Origin: an uncultured Mucilaginibacter sp.
GTDB lineage: Bacteria > Bacteroidota > Bacteroidia > Sphingobacteriales > Sphingobacteriaceae
Reading direction: 5' to 3'
Assembly: GCA_903891475.1 (NCBI GenBank)
Contig: CAITEP010000019.1
Location: forward strand, 1 to 51,571
DNA length: 51,571 nucleotides
Shown here one piece after another: positions 25,601-35,010 of this stretch. The notes under the pieces were generated by a model that saw only the letters and a list, made by a program, of their open reading frames with translations, was not told the DNA's origin and did no database searches. Position 1 is the stretch's first letter. Each line of letters starts with the position of its first letter. Position numbers and translations under genes: made by a program.

Positions 25601-27286
25601 ATGAAACAACTTATTGAATGTGTACCTAATTTTTCTGAAGGAGTTAATCTTGATATTATCAAACAGATTACGAATGAAATTGAATCGGTTGAGGGTGTAA
25701 AGTTGTTAAATGTTGACCCCGGTAAGGCCACTAACCGTACGGTAGTTACTTTTGTTGGTGAGCCCTTACCTGTAATCGAAGCCGCCTTTTTAGCCATAAA
25801 AAAAGCTGGCGAGTTGATAGATATGGCCAACCACAAAGGAGAACACCCCCGCATGGGAGCCACTGATGTTTGTCCGCTTATACCAATTGCAAATATAAGC
25901 ATGGAAAAAACAGCCGCTTATGCGCAACAATTAGCAAAACGAGTAGGAGAAGAATTAAATATTCCAGTTTATTTATATGAATATGCTCAGGCAGATAAAA
26001 GTCGTAATAACCTCTCGGTAATTAGGGCTGGCGAATATGAAGGCTTTTTCAAGAAAATAAAAAACCCGGAATGGAAGCCCGATTTTGGTCCGGCGGAATT
26101 TGATACCAAACGAGGGGCAACCGTAATTGGAGCACGCGATTTTCTGATAGCCTATAATGTAAATCTAAATACCACTTCTACTCGCAGAGCAAACTCCATT
26201 GCCTTTGATGTAAGAGAGGCCGGACGTGTTTTGCGCGAAGGCGACCCAATTACAGGTAAAATAACTTTGGACGAAAATGGCAAACCAAAATCAATACCTG
26301 GAAGCTTAAAATCGGTAAAAGCCATAGGCTGGTATATTGAGGAATATGGCATTGCCCAAATATCCATGAACCTCACTAATATTGAAATTACCCCATTACA
26401 TATTGCCTTTGATGAAGTTTGTACCAAAGCGGCAGAACGTGGTATGCGTGTTACAGGTAGCGAGTTGGTTGGATTAGTACCTTTAAAAGCTATGCTGGAT
26501 GCGGGTAAATATTTCCTCGAAAAACAACAACGTTCTGTTGGGGTTAGCGAAAAGGAACTGATAAAAATTGCCATCAAAACAATGGGCTTATCTGAATTAT
26601 CACCATTTAAGCCCGAGGAAAGAATTATAGAATACCTATTAAATGATAAAGCGGAATCAAAACTGGCATCAATGAACTTGATTGATTTTGCCGACGAGAC
26701 TGCTAGCGAAAGTCCGGCACCTGGTGGTGGCTCTATTTCAGCCTATATAGGGGCATTAGGGGCAGCTTTGGCAACCATGGTAGCCAATTTATCTTCGCAT
26801 AAAAAAGGTTGGGATAGCCGCTGGAAAGAGTTTAGCGATTGGGCCGAAAAGGGTCAACAACATAAAGATGAACTTTTAAAGTTGGTTGATTTAGATACCC
26901 TGGCATTTAACAAAATTATGGAGGCCATGAGTTTGCCTAAAGCTACACCCGAGGAAAAAGGAATGAGAGATCAAGCCATTCAAAATGCCACTAAATATGC
27001 CATTGAAATACCTTTTAAAGTAATGCAGGCGGCTTTGGGAAGTATGACTGTTATAAAAGCCATGGTAGAAGAAGGTAATCTAAATTCAATAACTGACGCC
27101 GGGGTAGCCGCTTTATGCGCCCGCAGTGCGGTAATTGGTGCCTTTATGAATGTAAAAATAAATGCATCAGGATATAAAGATGCTGAATTTATAGCCAAAG
27201 TTATGACTGAAGGGAATGAGCTAGAAAAAAAGGCGGTTGAATTGGAAAAAGAAATTATTCTACTGGTTGGTGAAAAAATCAAGTAA
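25601..27286 (+). CDS. Formimidoyltransferase-cyclodeaminase (bifunctional FTCD)
   Basis: A 561-residue fusion. The N-terminal half (about 1-330) is glutamate formimidoyltransferase, opening with LIECVPNFSEGVN and carrying ANHKGEHPRMGATDVCPLIP (catalytic His region). It moves the formimino group from formiminoglutamate to tetrahydrofolate. The C-terminal part (about 350-561) is formimidoyltetrahydrofolate cyclodeaminase, marked by SESPAPGGGSISAYIGALGA, and releases ammonia to form methenyl-THF. It follows hutI in the same direction, so the pair completes the lower half of folate-linked histidine degradation. The domain order is the same as in animal FTCD. Confidence 0.96.
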   Translation: MKQLIECVPNFSEGVNLDIIKQITNEIESVEGVKLLNVDPGKATNRTVVTFVGEPLPVIEAAFLAIKKAGELIDMANHKGEHPRMGATDVCPLIPIANISMEKTAAYAQQLAKRVGEELNIPVYLYEYAQADKSRNNLSVIRAGEYEGFFKKIKNPEWKPDFGPAEFDTKRGATVIGARDFLIAYNVNLNTTSTRRANSIAFDVREAGRVLREGDPITGKITLDENGKPKSIPGSLKSVKAIGWYIEEYGIAQISMNLTNIEITPLHIAFDEVCTKAAERGMRVTGSELVGLVPLKAMLDAGKYFLEKQQRSVGVSEKELIKIAIKTMGLSELSPFKPEERIIEYLLNDKAESKLASMNLIDFADETASESPAPGGGSISAYIGALGAALATMVANLSSHKKGWDSRWKEFSDWAEKGQQHKDELLKLVDLDTLAFNKIMEAMSLPKATPEEKGMRDQAIQNATKYAIEIPFKVMQAALGSMTVIKAMVEEGNLNSITDAGVAALCARSAVIGAFMNVKINASGYKDAEFIAKVMTEGNELEKKAVELEKEIILLVGEKIK

Positions 27287-27383
27287 AACTTCCACTTGCA
27301 ATCCTTACACTATATATCCAAACAAACGTTTAATACAGTAGATGCTTAATTTAAAATGGTTTAATATTACGATATTAGCCTTA

Positions 27384-29015
27384 ATGAATAAACTGAATTT
27401 ACTGCTGCTATTTTCAGTAGTTATTGGCCTAAGCTCGTGTAACCATAGTGCTAGCAATTCGAAGAAGACCATTTTCAATATCAATTTGGATGAAGGGTTA
27501 AGTTCACTCGATCCTGCATTTGCACGCAATCAAAATACGCTATGGATGGATAACCAGCTTTATAACGGCCTGGTACAAATTGATGATAGTTTAAAAACCA
27601 AGCCTTGTTTGGCAAAAAGCTGGGATATTTCATCAAATGGGTTGGTTTATACCTTTCACCTTCGTAATGATGTATACTTTCACGATCATCCGATTTTTAA
27701 AAATGGTAAAGGCAGAAGGGTTGTGGCAGGAGATTTTATTTACAGTTTTACCAGATTGATTGACCCTAAGGTAGCCTCCTCAGGCTCTTGGATTTTTAGT
27801 GATAAGGTTGAAGGTAGGCAAGCTTTTATGGCACCAAACGATTCAACCTTTCAAATAACACTTAAGCAGCCATTTACCCCTTTCATCAGCATGCTTACCG
27901 CTCAATATTGCTCTGTAGTTCCGCATGAAATTGTTGAATATTATGGCAAGGATTTCAGGCAGCATCCGGTAGGTACAGGGCCCTTTAAATTTAAATATTG
28001 GAAAGAAGGAGAAGTGCTTGTTTTATTAAAAAATGAACATTACTGGGAACGAGAAAAAGATGGAACGCCCCTCCCCCATTTGGATGCGGTTAAATGCACA
28101 TTTATCAGCGATAAGCAAACTGCTTTTATGGAGTTTTTGAGTAATAAAATTGACTTTTTAAATGATATAGATGGTAGCTATCGTGATGATATCCTATCGA
28201 AAAGTGGTAAGGTAACTCAAAAGTATAAAGATAAATTTACCCTAAATAAAGGGCCTTACCTTAATACCATCTATTTAGGTATGTTGGTTGACAGTAGTTT
28301 GGCTATCGTAAAAAACTCGCCGCTAAAAAACACAAAAATCAGACAAGCCATCAATTATGCCATCGATAAGCAAAACATGATTAAATACCTGCGTAACAGT
28401 ATGGGTACTATAGGCAAAGCTGGGTTTATACCTGCAGGAATGCCGGGTTATGATGCCAATTTGATAAAAGGATATACCTATAATCCTGAAAAAGCAAAGC
28501 AATTACTTATTGAAGCAGGCTATCCCGAAGGAAAAAATATGCCTGAAATTGTTTTACATACCACCACTGGCTATCGAAGTCTAATTGAGTTTGTACAAGG
28601 TGAATTAGAGAAAGTTGGCATAAAAACAAGTGTTGAAATTACGCAAGGCTCTAGCTTACGAGAACTGATTTCAAAAAATGGAGTCAACTTTTTTTATGGC
28701 ACCTGGATTGCCGACTACCCTGATGCAGAAAATTATTTGTCTGTATTTTATTCAAAAAACAAAATACCCTTTGGCCCTAATTATACCGGCTTTAACAATA
28801 AAAATTTTGATGCGCTTTTTGAACAAGCCTACCATGTGGTTAACAACAACCAGCGATACACCATTTACAGAAAAATGGATAACCTAGTAATGCAACAAGC
28901 CCCAGTAGTAATTTTATATTATGACCAACGGGTAAACCTTTATCAAAATAACATTTCGGGTTACAGTATCAACGCTCAAAATCTGCTTACCTTAAAGAGG
29001 ATTATAAAGAAATAA
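27384..29015 (+). CDS. Peptide-type ABC transporter substrate-binding lipoprotein (SBP family 5)
   Basis: A 543-residue exported lipoprotein. Starting at 27384 gives MNKLNLLLLFSVVIGLSSC with the lipobox cysteine at residue 19; the ATG at 27342 adds 14 residues ahead of a normal signal. The mature part is a DppA/OppA-like binding protein: GLSSLDPAFARNQNTLW, LAKSWDISSNGLVYTFHLR, HPVGTGPFKFKYWKEGE and KIRQAINYAIDKQNMIKYLR. Such proteins bind peptides, nickel or other small ligands at the membrane face. No permease or ATPase gene is adjacent, so it is an orphan receptor here. It is convergent with the CocE-type hydrolase gene, 36 bases away. Confidence 0.92.
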   Translation: MNKLNLLLLFSVVIGLSSCNHSASNSKKTIFNINLDEGLSSLDPAFARNQNTLWMDNQLYNGLVQIDDSLKTKPCLAKSWDISSNGLVYTFHLRNDVYFHDHPIFKNGKGRRVVAGDFIYSFTRLIDPKVASSGSWIFSDKVEGRQAFMAPNDSTFQITLKQPFTPFISMLTAQYCSVVPHEIVEYYGKDFRQHPVGTGPFKFKYWKEGEVLVLLKNEHYWEREKDGTPLPHLDAVKCTFISDKQTAFMEFLSNKIDFLNDIDGSYRDDILSKSGKVTQKYKDKFTLNKGPYLNTIYLGMLVDSSLAIVKNSPLKNTKIRQAINYAIDKQNMIKYLRNSMGTIGKAGFIPAGMPGYDANLIKGYTYNPEKAKQLLIEAGYPEGKNMPEIVLHTTTGYRSLIEFVQGELEKVGIKTSVEITQGSSLRELISKNGVNFFYGTWIADYPDAENYLSVFYSKNKIPFGPNYTGFNNKNFDALFEQAYHVVNNNQRYTIYRKMDNLVMQQAPVVILYYDQRVNLYQNNISGYSINAQNLLTLKRIIKK

Positions 29016-29051
29016 TCCTTTAATTTGAATTATTTCCTACCTATTATCACC

Positions 29052-30914
29052 TTACAAAACCCTAATTTGTAAAAAGCTTGAATCGTTTACTGAAGTGTAA
29101 ACTCGATGTGTAGCCTTTTTAAAATCGGTATCTTTTGCTCTCATAATATCCTCAAAAACTTGAGGATTCCTATCAATTAACGGGAAGCAACTGCTTTGCA
29201 CTTGCACCATAATTTTATGCCCCTTTTTAAAAGTGTGCAAAATATCCTGCAATTGGAAGTTTACATCTGTAACTTTACCCGGAGTAAATGGTTCAGGTTT
29301 TTCAAAAAAGTTACGGTATTTACCCCTTATTTCTTCCATTCGAACCAACTGTTCATAATTCGACATGTATACGCCCTTTGCAGTAAATTGATTGTTTTTT
29401 GCGGAATCTGGATATACATCAACTATTTTCACAACCCAATCAGCATCAGTACCTGTGGTTGATACCTTTAAGTTAGCTAAAATATCCCCAACAATGGTTA
29501 CATCCTTATCCAATACTTCTGTTTCATAGGTAAGTACATCTGGCCTACGGGCTGCAAAGCGTTGATCGCCCGTCATAAATTCTCGTTTATGATCCATGGT
29601 AATACCATCGATAAAAGGTACGGGTTTATTAGGATCCGATACAAATTCGTCAAAACTATCTGAAGCAACTGGTTTATTAAATGATAATTTACCATCTGGT
29701 AAAAAATAAAGGCTTTTGCTTTCAGCCTCTTGCGGTGGCCAGTTTTGAAATTGCTTCCATTTATTTACCCCAGTTTCAAAAGCTGATATTTTAGGAATAT
29801 CAAGGTCGCCCCCTTTTAAATAATGCTTGAAAAAAGCAAACTCAATTTTTTCACGGTAATACGGTCCTGTAGGCCCACCAAAATCAACATCACCTAAATG
29901 GTCGCCCGGTCCCCAAGCCCATCCACCATGCACCCATGGCCCCATGGTAAAATATATGGGGGTTGTTGGATTATTTTTTATTAACGTTTTAAAAGTATTG
30001 ATTGCTCCATACAAATCTTCCGCATCATACCATCCACCAGTTACTAATATAGCTGTTTTAATATCATGCAAGTGGTATAATATATTTCTATCCTTCCAAT
30101 GCTGGTCATAATCAGGATGGTCGAGCATTTCGTTCCATAATCTAATGGTATCTTTAAAATACTTGTCGTTTGTATTTTTTATTGATCCCATATTTAAAAA
30201 AAACTCATAACCATCATTAGTACCAAAATCAAATCCATTACCATTTCTTTTTGTTGGTAATCCATCCTGACGGTTGGTAAAATAAGGGTAAAAACCAAAG
30301 TTAGCCACTAGTTGAAACGCACCGTTATGAAAAGAGTCATCCCTGTATAAATCAGCCATTGGAGCCTGTGGAGATACTGCAACTAAAGCAGGGTGCCTGC
30401 TTAGCAAACTTGCAGTGGTAAAAAAACCCGGGTATGATATTCCCCATACACCTACCTTGCCAGTATTATTAGGAATATTTTTTACAAGCCAATCGATTGT
30501 GTCGTAAGTATCCGTCCCTTCATCAACATCTTTTTTTGATTTATGTATTTCCTTTTCAGGTGTCATTTCTTCAAAAATGCCCTCGCTCATCCAACGACCA
30601 CGAACATCCTGATAAACAAAAATGTACCCATCGTGTAAAAAGAAGGATGATGGCCCTATATTACTTTTATACTTATCAAGTCCATAGGGTGCTACACTAT
30701 AGGGAGTCCTATCCATCATAATTGGATATTTCTTGGTACTATCTTTAGGTACATACACCGAGGTAAATAGTTTTTTACCATCGCGCATTGGCACCATATA
30801 CTCGAATTTTTTATAGTTTTCCTTTAAATAAGTAGCATCATCAGTTGTATTTTGGGCCGAAACAAAATTTGCGGAAAGAAATGATAATAGAAATAATACT
30901 GTGCTTTTGTACAT
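29052..30914 (-). CDS. CocE/NonD-family alpha/beta hydrolase (X-Pro dipeptidyl-peptidase S15 type)
   Basis: A 620-residue exported hydrolase, started at 30914 (MYKSTVLFLLSFLSANFVSA signal, cleavage near SAQN); an ATG at 30923 adds three residues. The catalytic alpha/beta fold shows DVRGRWMSEG, the nucleophile elbow VWGISYPGF (Ser160) and HGGWAWGPGDHLGDVDFG, which contains the likely catalytic His. The C-terminal jelly-roll (about 400-620) is typical of cocaine esterase, glutaryl-7-ACA acylase and alpha-amino-acid ester hydrolases. It probably acts on peptide or ester bonds in the periplasm; the natural substrate is unknown. Confidence 0.9.
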   Translation of the reverse strand: MYKSTVLFLLSFLSANFVSAQNTTDDATYLKENYKKFEYMVPMRDGKKLFTSVYVPKDSTKKYPIMMDRTPYSVAPYGLDKYKSNIGPSSFFLHDGYIFVYQDVRGRWMSEGIFEEMTPEKEIHKSKKDVDEGTDTYDTIDWLVKNIPNNTGKVGVWGISYPGFFTTASLLSRHPALVAVSPQAPMADLYRDDSFHNGAFQLVANFGFYPYFTNRQDGLPTKRNGNGFDFGTNDGYEFFLNMGSIKNTNDKYFKDTIRLWNEMLDHPDYDQHWKDRNILYHLHDIKTAILVTGGWYDAEDLYGAINTFKTLIKNNPTTPIYFTMGPWVHGGWAWGPGDHLGDVDFGGPTGPYYREKIEFAFFKHYLKGGDLDIPKISAFETGVNKWKQFQNWPPQEAESKSLYFLPDGKLSFNKPVASDSFDEFVSDPNKPVPFIDGITMDHKREFMTGDQRFAARRPDVLTYETEVLDKDVTIVGDILANLKVSTTGTDADWVVKIVDVYPDSAKNNQFTAKGVYMSNYEQLVRMEEIRGKYRNFFEKPEPFTPGKVTDVNFQLQDILHTFKKGHKIMVQVQSSCFPLIDRNPQVFEDIMRAKDTDFKKATHRVYTSVNDSSFLQIRVL

Positions 30915-30952
30915 AATAATCAATAAAGTATTAAATATACTGAATAAAATAA

Positions 30953-30972
30953 AAAAACGTCATTGTGTGACG
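30953..30972 (-). terminator. Short terminator-like hairpin after pgk
   Basis: On the minus strand CGTCA and TGACG (30968-30972 and 30958-30962) form a 5-bp GC-containing stem with a 5-base loop, followed by seven T. It lies about 25 bases downstream of the pgk stop. The stem is short, so confidence is moderate. Confidence 0.45.
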
Positions 30973-30997
30973 CCTTCAAATTCTTAAAATGACTTAT

Positions 30998-32188
30998 CTA
31001 GTCGTTTATTGCCTTTACACCAGGCAATTCTTTACCTTCCATATATTCGAGTAAGGCACCACCACCAGTAGAAACATAGCTTACATCATCAGTAAAATTA
31101 AATTTGGCAACCGCGGCAGCAGAATCACCGCCACCAATTAATGAGAATGCTCCGTTTTTGGTCGCATTAACTACAGCAATAGCAATAGCTTTAGTACCAC
31201 CTTCAAATTTTTCCATTTCAAAAACCCCCATAGGGCCGTTCCACAAAATGGTTTTTGAGGCTTCAACAACTTTAGAGAATACCGCGATTGATTCAGGACC
31301 AATATCTAAACCCATCCAACCATCTTTAATATTCTTATTTGGGGCAACTTCAGTATTGGCATCGTTCGAGAAATTATCCGCAATCACTGAATCAGTAGGT
31401 AGTAAAAGGTTAACGCCCTTGTCTTTAGCCTTTTGTATCAAGCTTAAAGCTAAATCCAGTTTATCATCCTCAACTAATGATTTTCCGATATTACCTCCTT
31501 GCGCCTTAGCAAAAGTATAAGCCATGCCACCACCAATAATCAAGTTATCAACCTTATCTAATAAACGGTCAATTAATTCAATTTTATCAGAAACCTTTGC
31601 ACCACCCATAATCGCGGTAAATGGTTTAACTGCACCATTTAAAACTTTTTCCGCATTTTTTAGCTCGGCAGCCATTAGGTAACCAAAATATTTCGCTTTG
31701 GGGAAAAATTGCGCTATAACCGCTGTAGAGGCATGTGCCCTGTGCGCGGTTCCAAAGGCATCATTCACATATACATCTCCTAGCTTTGATAGCTTTTCGG
31801 CAAAATCCTTGTCGCCCTTTTCCTCTTCTTTATAAAACCGTAAGTTTTCTAACAATAAAACTTCTCCACTTAATAAGGCTTTGGCTTTTGATATAGCCTC
31901 GGCACCAATACAATCATCCGCAAACTCAACTTTTTGACCTAACAAATCGGCCAAATGTGACACTATGTGTTTTAGTGAGTATTTATCAGTTGGTCCGTCT
32001 TTAGGACGGCCAAGATGCGACATTAATATAACCGAGCCACCATCATTCAGTATTTTTGTTATGGTTGGTAAAGCGGCAGTCATCCTATTATCATCAGTAA
32101 TATGGAAATTACTATCAAGAGGTACATTAAAATCAACACGGATGAGTGCCTTTTTTCCGGCAAAGCTTATAGAATCTATTGTTTTCAT
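30998..32188 (-). CDS. pgk: Phosphoglycerate kinase
   Basis: A 396-residue glycolytic kinase that transfers phosphate from 1,3-bisphosphoglycerate to ADP. Start at 32188 ([21 protein letters not shown]); the ATG at 32194 adds two residues. Signature elements are [52 protein letters not shown], the hinge and nucleotide region [12 protein letters not shown], and the C-terminal [12 protein letters not shown] with [14 protein letters not shown]. It is the last gene of a gap-GNAT-pgk cluster; the gap to the acetyltransferase gene is about 80 bases, so co-transcription is likely. Confidence 0.98.
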   Translation of the reverse strand: MKTIDSISFAGKKALIRVDFNVPLDSNFHITDDNRMTAALPTITKILNDGGSVILMSHLGRPKDGPTDKYSLKHIVSHLADLLGQKVEFADDCIGAEAISKAKALLSGEVLLLENLRFYKEEEKGDKDFAEKLSKLGDVYVNDAFGTAHRAHASTAVIAQFFPKAKYFGYLMAAELKNAEKVLNGAVKPFTAIMGGAKVSDKIELIDRLLDKVDNLIIGGGMAYTFAKAQGGNIGKSLVEDDKLDLALSLIQKAKDKGVNLLLPTDSVIADNFSNDANTEVAPNKNIKDGWMGLDIGPESIAVFSKVVEASKTILWNGPMGVFEMEKFEGGTKAIAIAVVNATKNGAFSLIGGGDSAAAVAKFNFTDDVSYVSTGGGALLEYMEGKELPGVKAIND

Positions 32189-32266
32189 AATCAATTAAAA
32201 TTGAACAGCCAAATTCAGCATTTTATTCTAAATTTTATGCTTCAAAATAAAAAAGGTGTTTTAAGT

Positions 32267-32701
32267 TTATGTTATCTTTAAATACATTACGTAATGAGGG
32301 CCTATTCCTAGTACTTCAAACTCGTCCGAAATTATTTCGAACCCCACATTCGAATAAAATTGTAGCGCTTTTTTACGTGCATTGCACCAAACATAATTGG
32401 CCTTTCTTCCTCGCAGATATACTATGGCAAAATTTACAAGTTGATTTCCAAATCCATTACCTCTAAATTGTTCCACTGACGCCATTCCCCTAAGCTGGTA
32501 ACCAATTCCATTGCATCCGGTATAGTTTTGAGGGTGAAAAGAAGCAATACAAACGAGCTCATCTTCAACGAAATAACCCAAATGAAAGGAATCAGGATTA
32601 TGATCAGTTGGAAAAACACATTCTTCAAGTTTTAGTTTGCCCTCTCGCAATACCTCATTTCGAATTGGCAAGACCTCATTGCTGGTAATAAATTTTATCA
32701 T
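32267..32701 (-). CDS. GNAT-family N-acetyltransferase
   Basis: A 144-residue cytoplasmic protein with the GNAT fold. The beta4/alpha3 acetyl-CoA-binding element is visible as LRGMASVEQFRGNGFGNQLV, the Q/R-x-x-G-x-G/A loop, at about residues 67-86. The C-terminal part reads NARKKALQFYSNVGFEIISDEF, the usual alpha4-beta6 region. The substrate amine is unknown. Its ATG overlaps the gap stop as ATGA (32698-32701), so translation is coupled to GAPDH, and pgk follows. This placement is compatible with a metabolic or protein-modifying role, but no target can be read from the sequence. Confidence 0.87.
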   Translation of the reverse strand: MIKFITSNEVLPIRNEVLREGKLKLEECVFPTDHNPDSFHLGYFVEDELVCIASFHPQNYTGCNGIGYQLRGMASVEQFRGNGFGNQLVNFAIVYLRGRKANYVWCNARKKALQFYSNVGFEIISDEFEVLGIGPHYVMYLKIT

Positions 32702-33699
32702 TTAGGGAGCAAACTTATTTTTTCAACCAAGTCGGCTAATCGGCTTGAGTAACCCATTTCATTATCATACCAGCCCACCACCTTTACCAATCCACCAACT
32801 ATGGATGTTAATTTTGAATCAAAAATACAACTATGTGTATTTCCTAAAATATCAGATGATACAATTGGGTCTTCAGTATATTCTAATACATTTCTCATTT
32901 GGCTAGAAGAAGCTGCTATCTTAAAGGCATTATTAATCTCCTCTACCGAACATTTTTTTTTCAAGCTACAGGTAAAATCTGTTAACGAACCATTTAAAAC
33001 CGGAACCCTGATACCTGCTCCACCTAATCTACCTGCCAACTGTGGAAAAATATTAGTAATTGCTTTGGCGGCTCCTGTTGTAGTCGGAATAATTGAAGCG
33101 GAACCAGCCCTTGCCCTACGTAAATCCTTATGAGGAGCATCGTGTAAATTTTGGTCGGTAGTCATAGAATGAACGGTGGTTATATAACCGTCAATAATAC
33201 CCCAATTGTCCTCCAATATTTTCACCATAACAGCCACATTATTTGTAGTGCAAGAAGCATTTGATATAATTTGTAAAGATAAATCAACCAAATTGTCGTT
33301 AACACCTAATACCAATGTTGGGATATCTTTATCTAAAGATGGAGCAGAAATGATTACTTGTTTTGCACCTGCCATCAAATGCAAAGAAGCACCTTGTTTT
33401 GAGGTAAATCTGCCAGTTGCCTCAACGACTAAATCTATTTTTAATTCTCTCCAAGGCAATTTTGAAGGGTCGGACTCAGAAAATGTTCTAACAGGCTTAT
33501 CCTTAATAAAAAGATGATTTTCATCATATGAAACTTCTCCATTAAATCCTCGATGGACGGAATCATATTTAAGCAAGTGTGAGAGTGTTTGGTTATCAGC
33601 CAAATCATTTATGGCAATAACGGTAACACCAGACTTATTTAAAATATTTCTTAAAAAAATTCTACCAATTCTACCAAAACCATTAATCGCTATTCTCAT
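32698..33699 (-). CDS. gap: Glyceraldehyde-3-phosphate dehydrogenase, type I
   Basis: A 333-residue NAD-dependent enzyme oxidising glyceraldehyde 3-phosphate to 1,3-bisphosphoglycerate. The start is 33699 (MRIAINGFGRIGR); the longer frame would need a TTG at 33708. The Rossmann start and INDLAD (adenosine-ribose Asp, suggesting NAD) are visible. The catalytic site SNASCTTNN places Cys150, and TTVHSMT gives His177. Later segments RRARAGSASIIPTTTGAAKA and WYDNEMGYSSR are standard. It is coupled to the GNAT gene by a 4-base overlap. Bacteroidota often carry more than one gap gene, so it need not be the only GAPDH. Confidence 0.97.
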   Translation of the reverse strand: MRIAINGFGRIGRIFLRNILNKSGVTVIAINDLADNQTLSHLLKYDSVHRGFNGEVSYDENHLFIKDKPVRTFSESDPSKLPWRELKIDLVVEATGRFTSKQGASLHLMAGAKQVIISAPSLDKDIPTLVLGVNDNLVDLSLQIISNASCTTNNVAVMVKILEDNWGIIDGYITTVHSMTTDQNLHDAPHKDLRRARAGSASIIPTTTGAAKAITNIFPQLAGRLGGAGIRVPVLNGSLTDFTCSLKKKCSVEEINNAFKIAASSSQMRNVLEYTEDPIVSSDILGNTHSCIFDSKLTSIVGGLVKVVGWYDNEMGYSSRLADLVEKISLLPK

Positions 33700-33735
33700 A
33701 CTGTGCAAACCAAAAAAATTATTAAGTGAAAAATA

Positions 33736-33762
33736 AAAAAGCTATTGATTAGATAGCTTTTT
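33736..33762 (-). terminator. Terminator after the WecA-like gene
   Basis: AAAAAGCTAT (33736-33745) and ATAGCTTTTT (33753-33762) form a 10-bp stem with a 7-base loop and A/T tracts on both sides. It lies about 36 bases past the stop of the leftward WecA-like gene and upstream of gap. It should end the polysaccharide transcript and insulate the gap unit. Confidence 0.7.
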
Positions 33763-33797
33763 AACCTTGTAGAAGGATGAAAATATTTTTTTAATCT

Positions 33798-34898
33798 TTA
33801 TACAAATAAATTACGGAAAGATAAACTTTCTCGCTCTTTTGAACGTAGAAGGAATGTAATTAACCAGTTTAGAGATAAAGACATTAAGGTAATTACGATG
33901 ATTAATATTGTATCACCATATGCCCTTAAAAAGAAAATTAAAGTAATGGCAGCAAGATTAAATAATGACAATATAATGGTTGATTGGATATGATTAAACC
34001 CTAACCTTAGCATTCTGTGATGGATGTGGTTTCTGTCAGCTGTAAATGGAGAAACTCCTTTAGAAATTCTGAAAATAAAAATTCTTAAAGTATCAAATAT
34101 GGGGCCTGATAGAATTGCAAGAGTTAAGGCTGGGATAGAATAGATTTGTTTAATGTTAAGTCCGCCTTTATTTAATTCTAAAAACTTAATTGCCAATACT
34201 ACTGAAATGAGACCAATTAATAACGAACCAGTATCGCCCATAAATATTTTAGCTGGGGTAATATTGAAACGTAAAAAACCAGCAATTGCGCCAACCATAA
34301 CAAATGAAACAGCCGCAAGTTCATATTGCTGAGAATAAACAAACAAGCCACCAAAAGTAGAGTTTACTATAATACCTGTAGTGCCTGCCAAGCCATCAAT
34401 ACCGTCAATTAAATTGAATGCGTTAATAACAAGTAAAATAAAGAAGATTGTAAAAAACACACTTAACAAGTATGGAATTTCAGTAATACCTAAAATCCCG
34501 TACATACTAGTAATTCTGATATTTCCTAAGAATACCAAAACGGCACAAACAATAAATTGTATGAATAATTTAGTTAATGAATTTACACCAGCCAAATCGT
34601 CCTTTAATCCCATTGCAAATAATAAGATGCACGCGCATATAAAGTAATTAATGGGTAATGACTGATTGGTATTACAGCATAATAATAATGTAACGGTAAA
34701 ACCTACGAATATGGCTACACCACCAAGCCTAGGAATTCCATGATCGTGTTTCTTGCGAAAATGACCTAAATCATCATATAAATGACGAAACCTAGCCACA
34801 TGTAATATTGATGGAATAACAAATGTTGTTATGGAAAATGATAAAACCGTAATAAAGAGATAGTAAAAAAAAGGATATGTGTGTAGGAATTCTATCAT
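33798..34898 (-). CDS. Polyprenyl-phosphate phosphosugar transferase, WecA/TagO/MraY family
   Basis: A 366-residue integral membrane enzyme with about ten helices. It transfers a sugar-1-phosphate (HexNAc-1-P in characterised WecA/TagO members) from a UDP-sugar to undecaprenyl phosphate, the first lipid-linked step of many surface glycans. Family motifs are GIPRLGGVAIF (about 54-64), LKDDLAGV (Asp100/Asp101), NLIDGIDGLAG (162-172), FMGDTGSLLIG (219-229) and the cytoplasmic HIHHR loop characteristic of WecA rather than MraY. Context supports the role: the GT2 gene lies upstream on the same strand and the capsule export locus is divergent. It probably initiates the polysaccharide of this locus. 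Confidence 0.93.
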   Translation of the reverse strand: MIEFLHTYPFFYYLFITVLSFSITTFVIPSILHVARFRHLYDDLGHFRKKHDHGIPRLGGVAIFVGFTVTLLLCCNTNQSLPINYFICACILLFAMGLKDDLAGVNSLTKLFIQFIVCAVLVFLGNIRITSMYGILGITEIPYLLSVFFTIFFILLVINAFNLIDGIDGLAGTTGIIVNSTFGGLFVYSQQYELAAVSFVMVGAIAGFLRFNITPAKIFMGDTGSLLIGLISVVLAIKFLELNKGGLNIKQIYSIPALTLAILSGPIFDTLRIFIFRISKGVSPFTADRNHIHHRMLRLGFNHIQSTIILSLFNLAAITLIFFLRAYGDTILIIVITLMSLSLNWLITFLLRSKERESLSFRNLFV

Positions 34899-35010
34899 AG
34901 TATCTAATATTTTAAGATTAAAAGAATCTATTTATTATTAAGATATGCAAAACTAGCTATTTCTTTTCAAATACTAAAATCGCTTAAAATTGTCACAACC
35001 TTAAAGGGGC

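Noticed and set aside
31104..31520. 138-codon open frame antisense to pgk
   Set aside because: Fully contained in the conserved pgk gene with low-complexity composition; treated as a shadow.
33798..34898. MraY (lipid I synthase)
   Set aside because: The HIHHR loop, the absence of neighbouring mur genes and the capsule context favour the WecA/TagO group.
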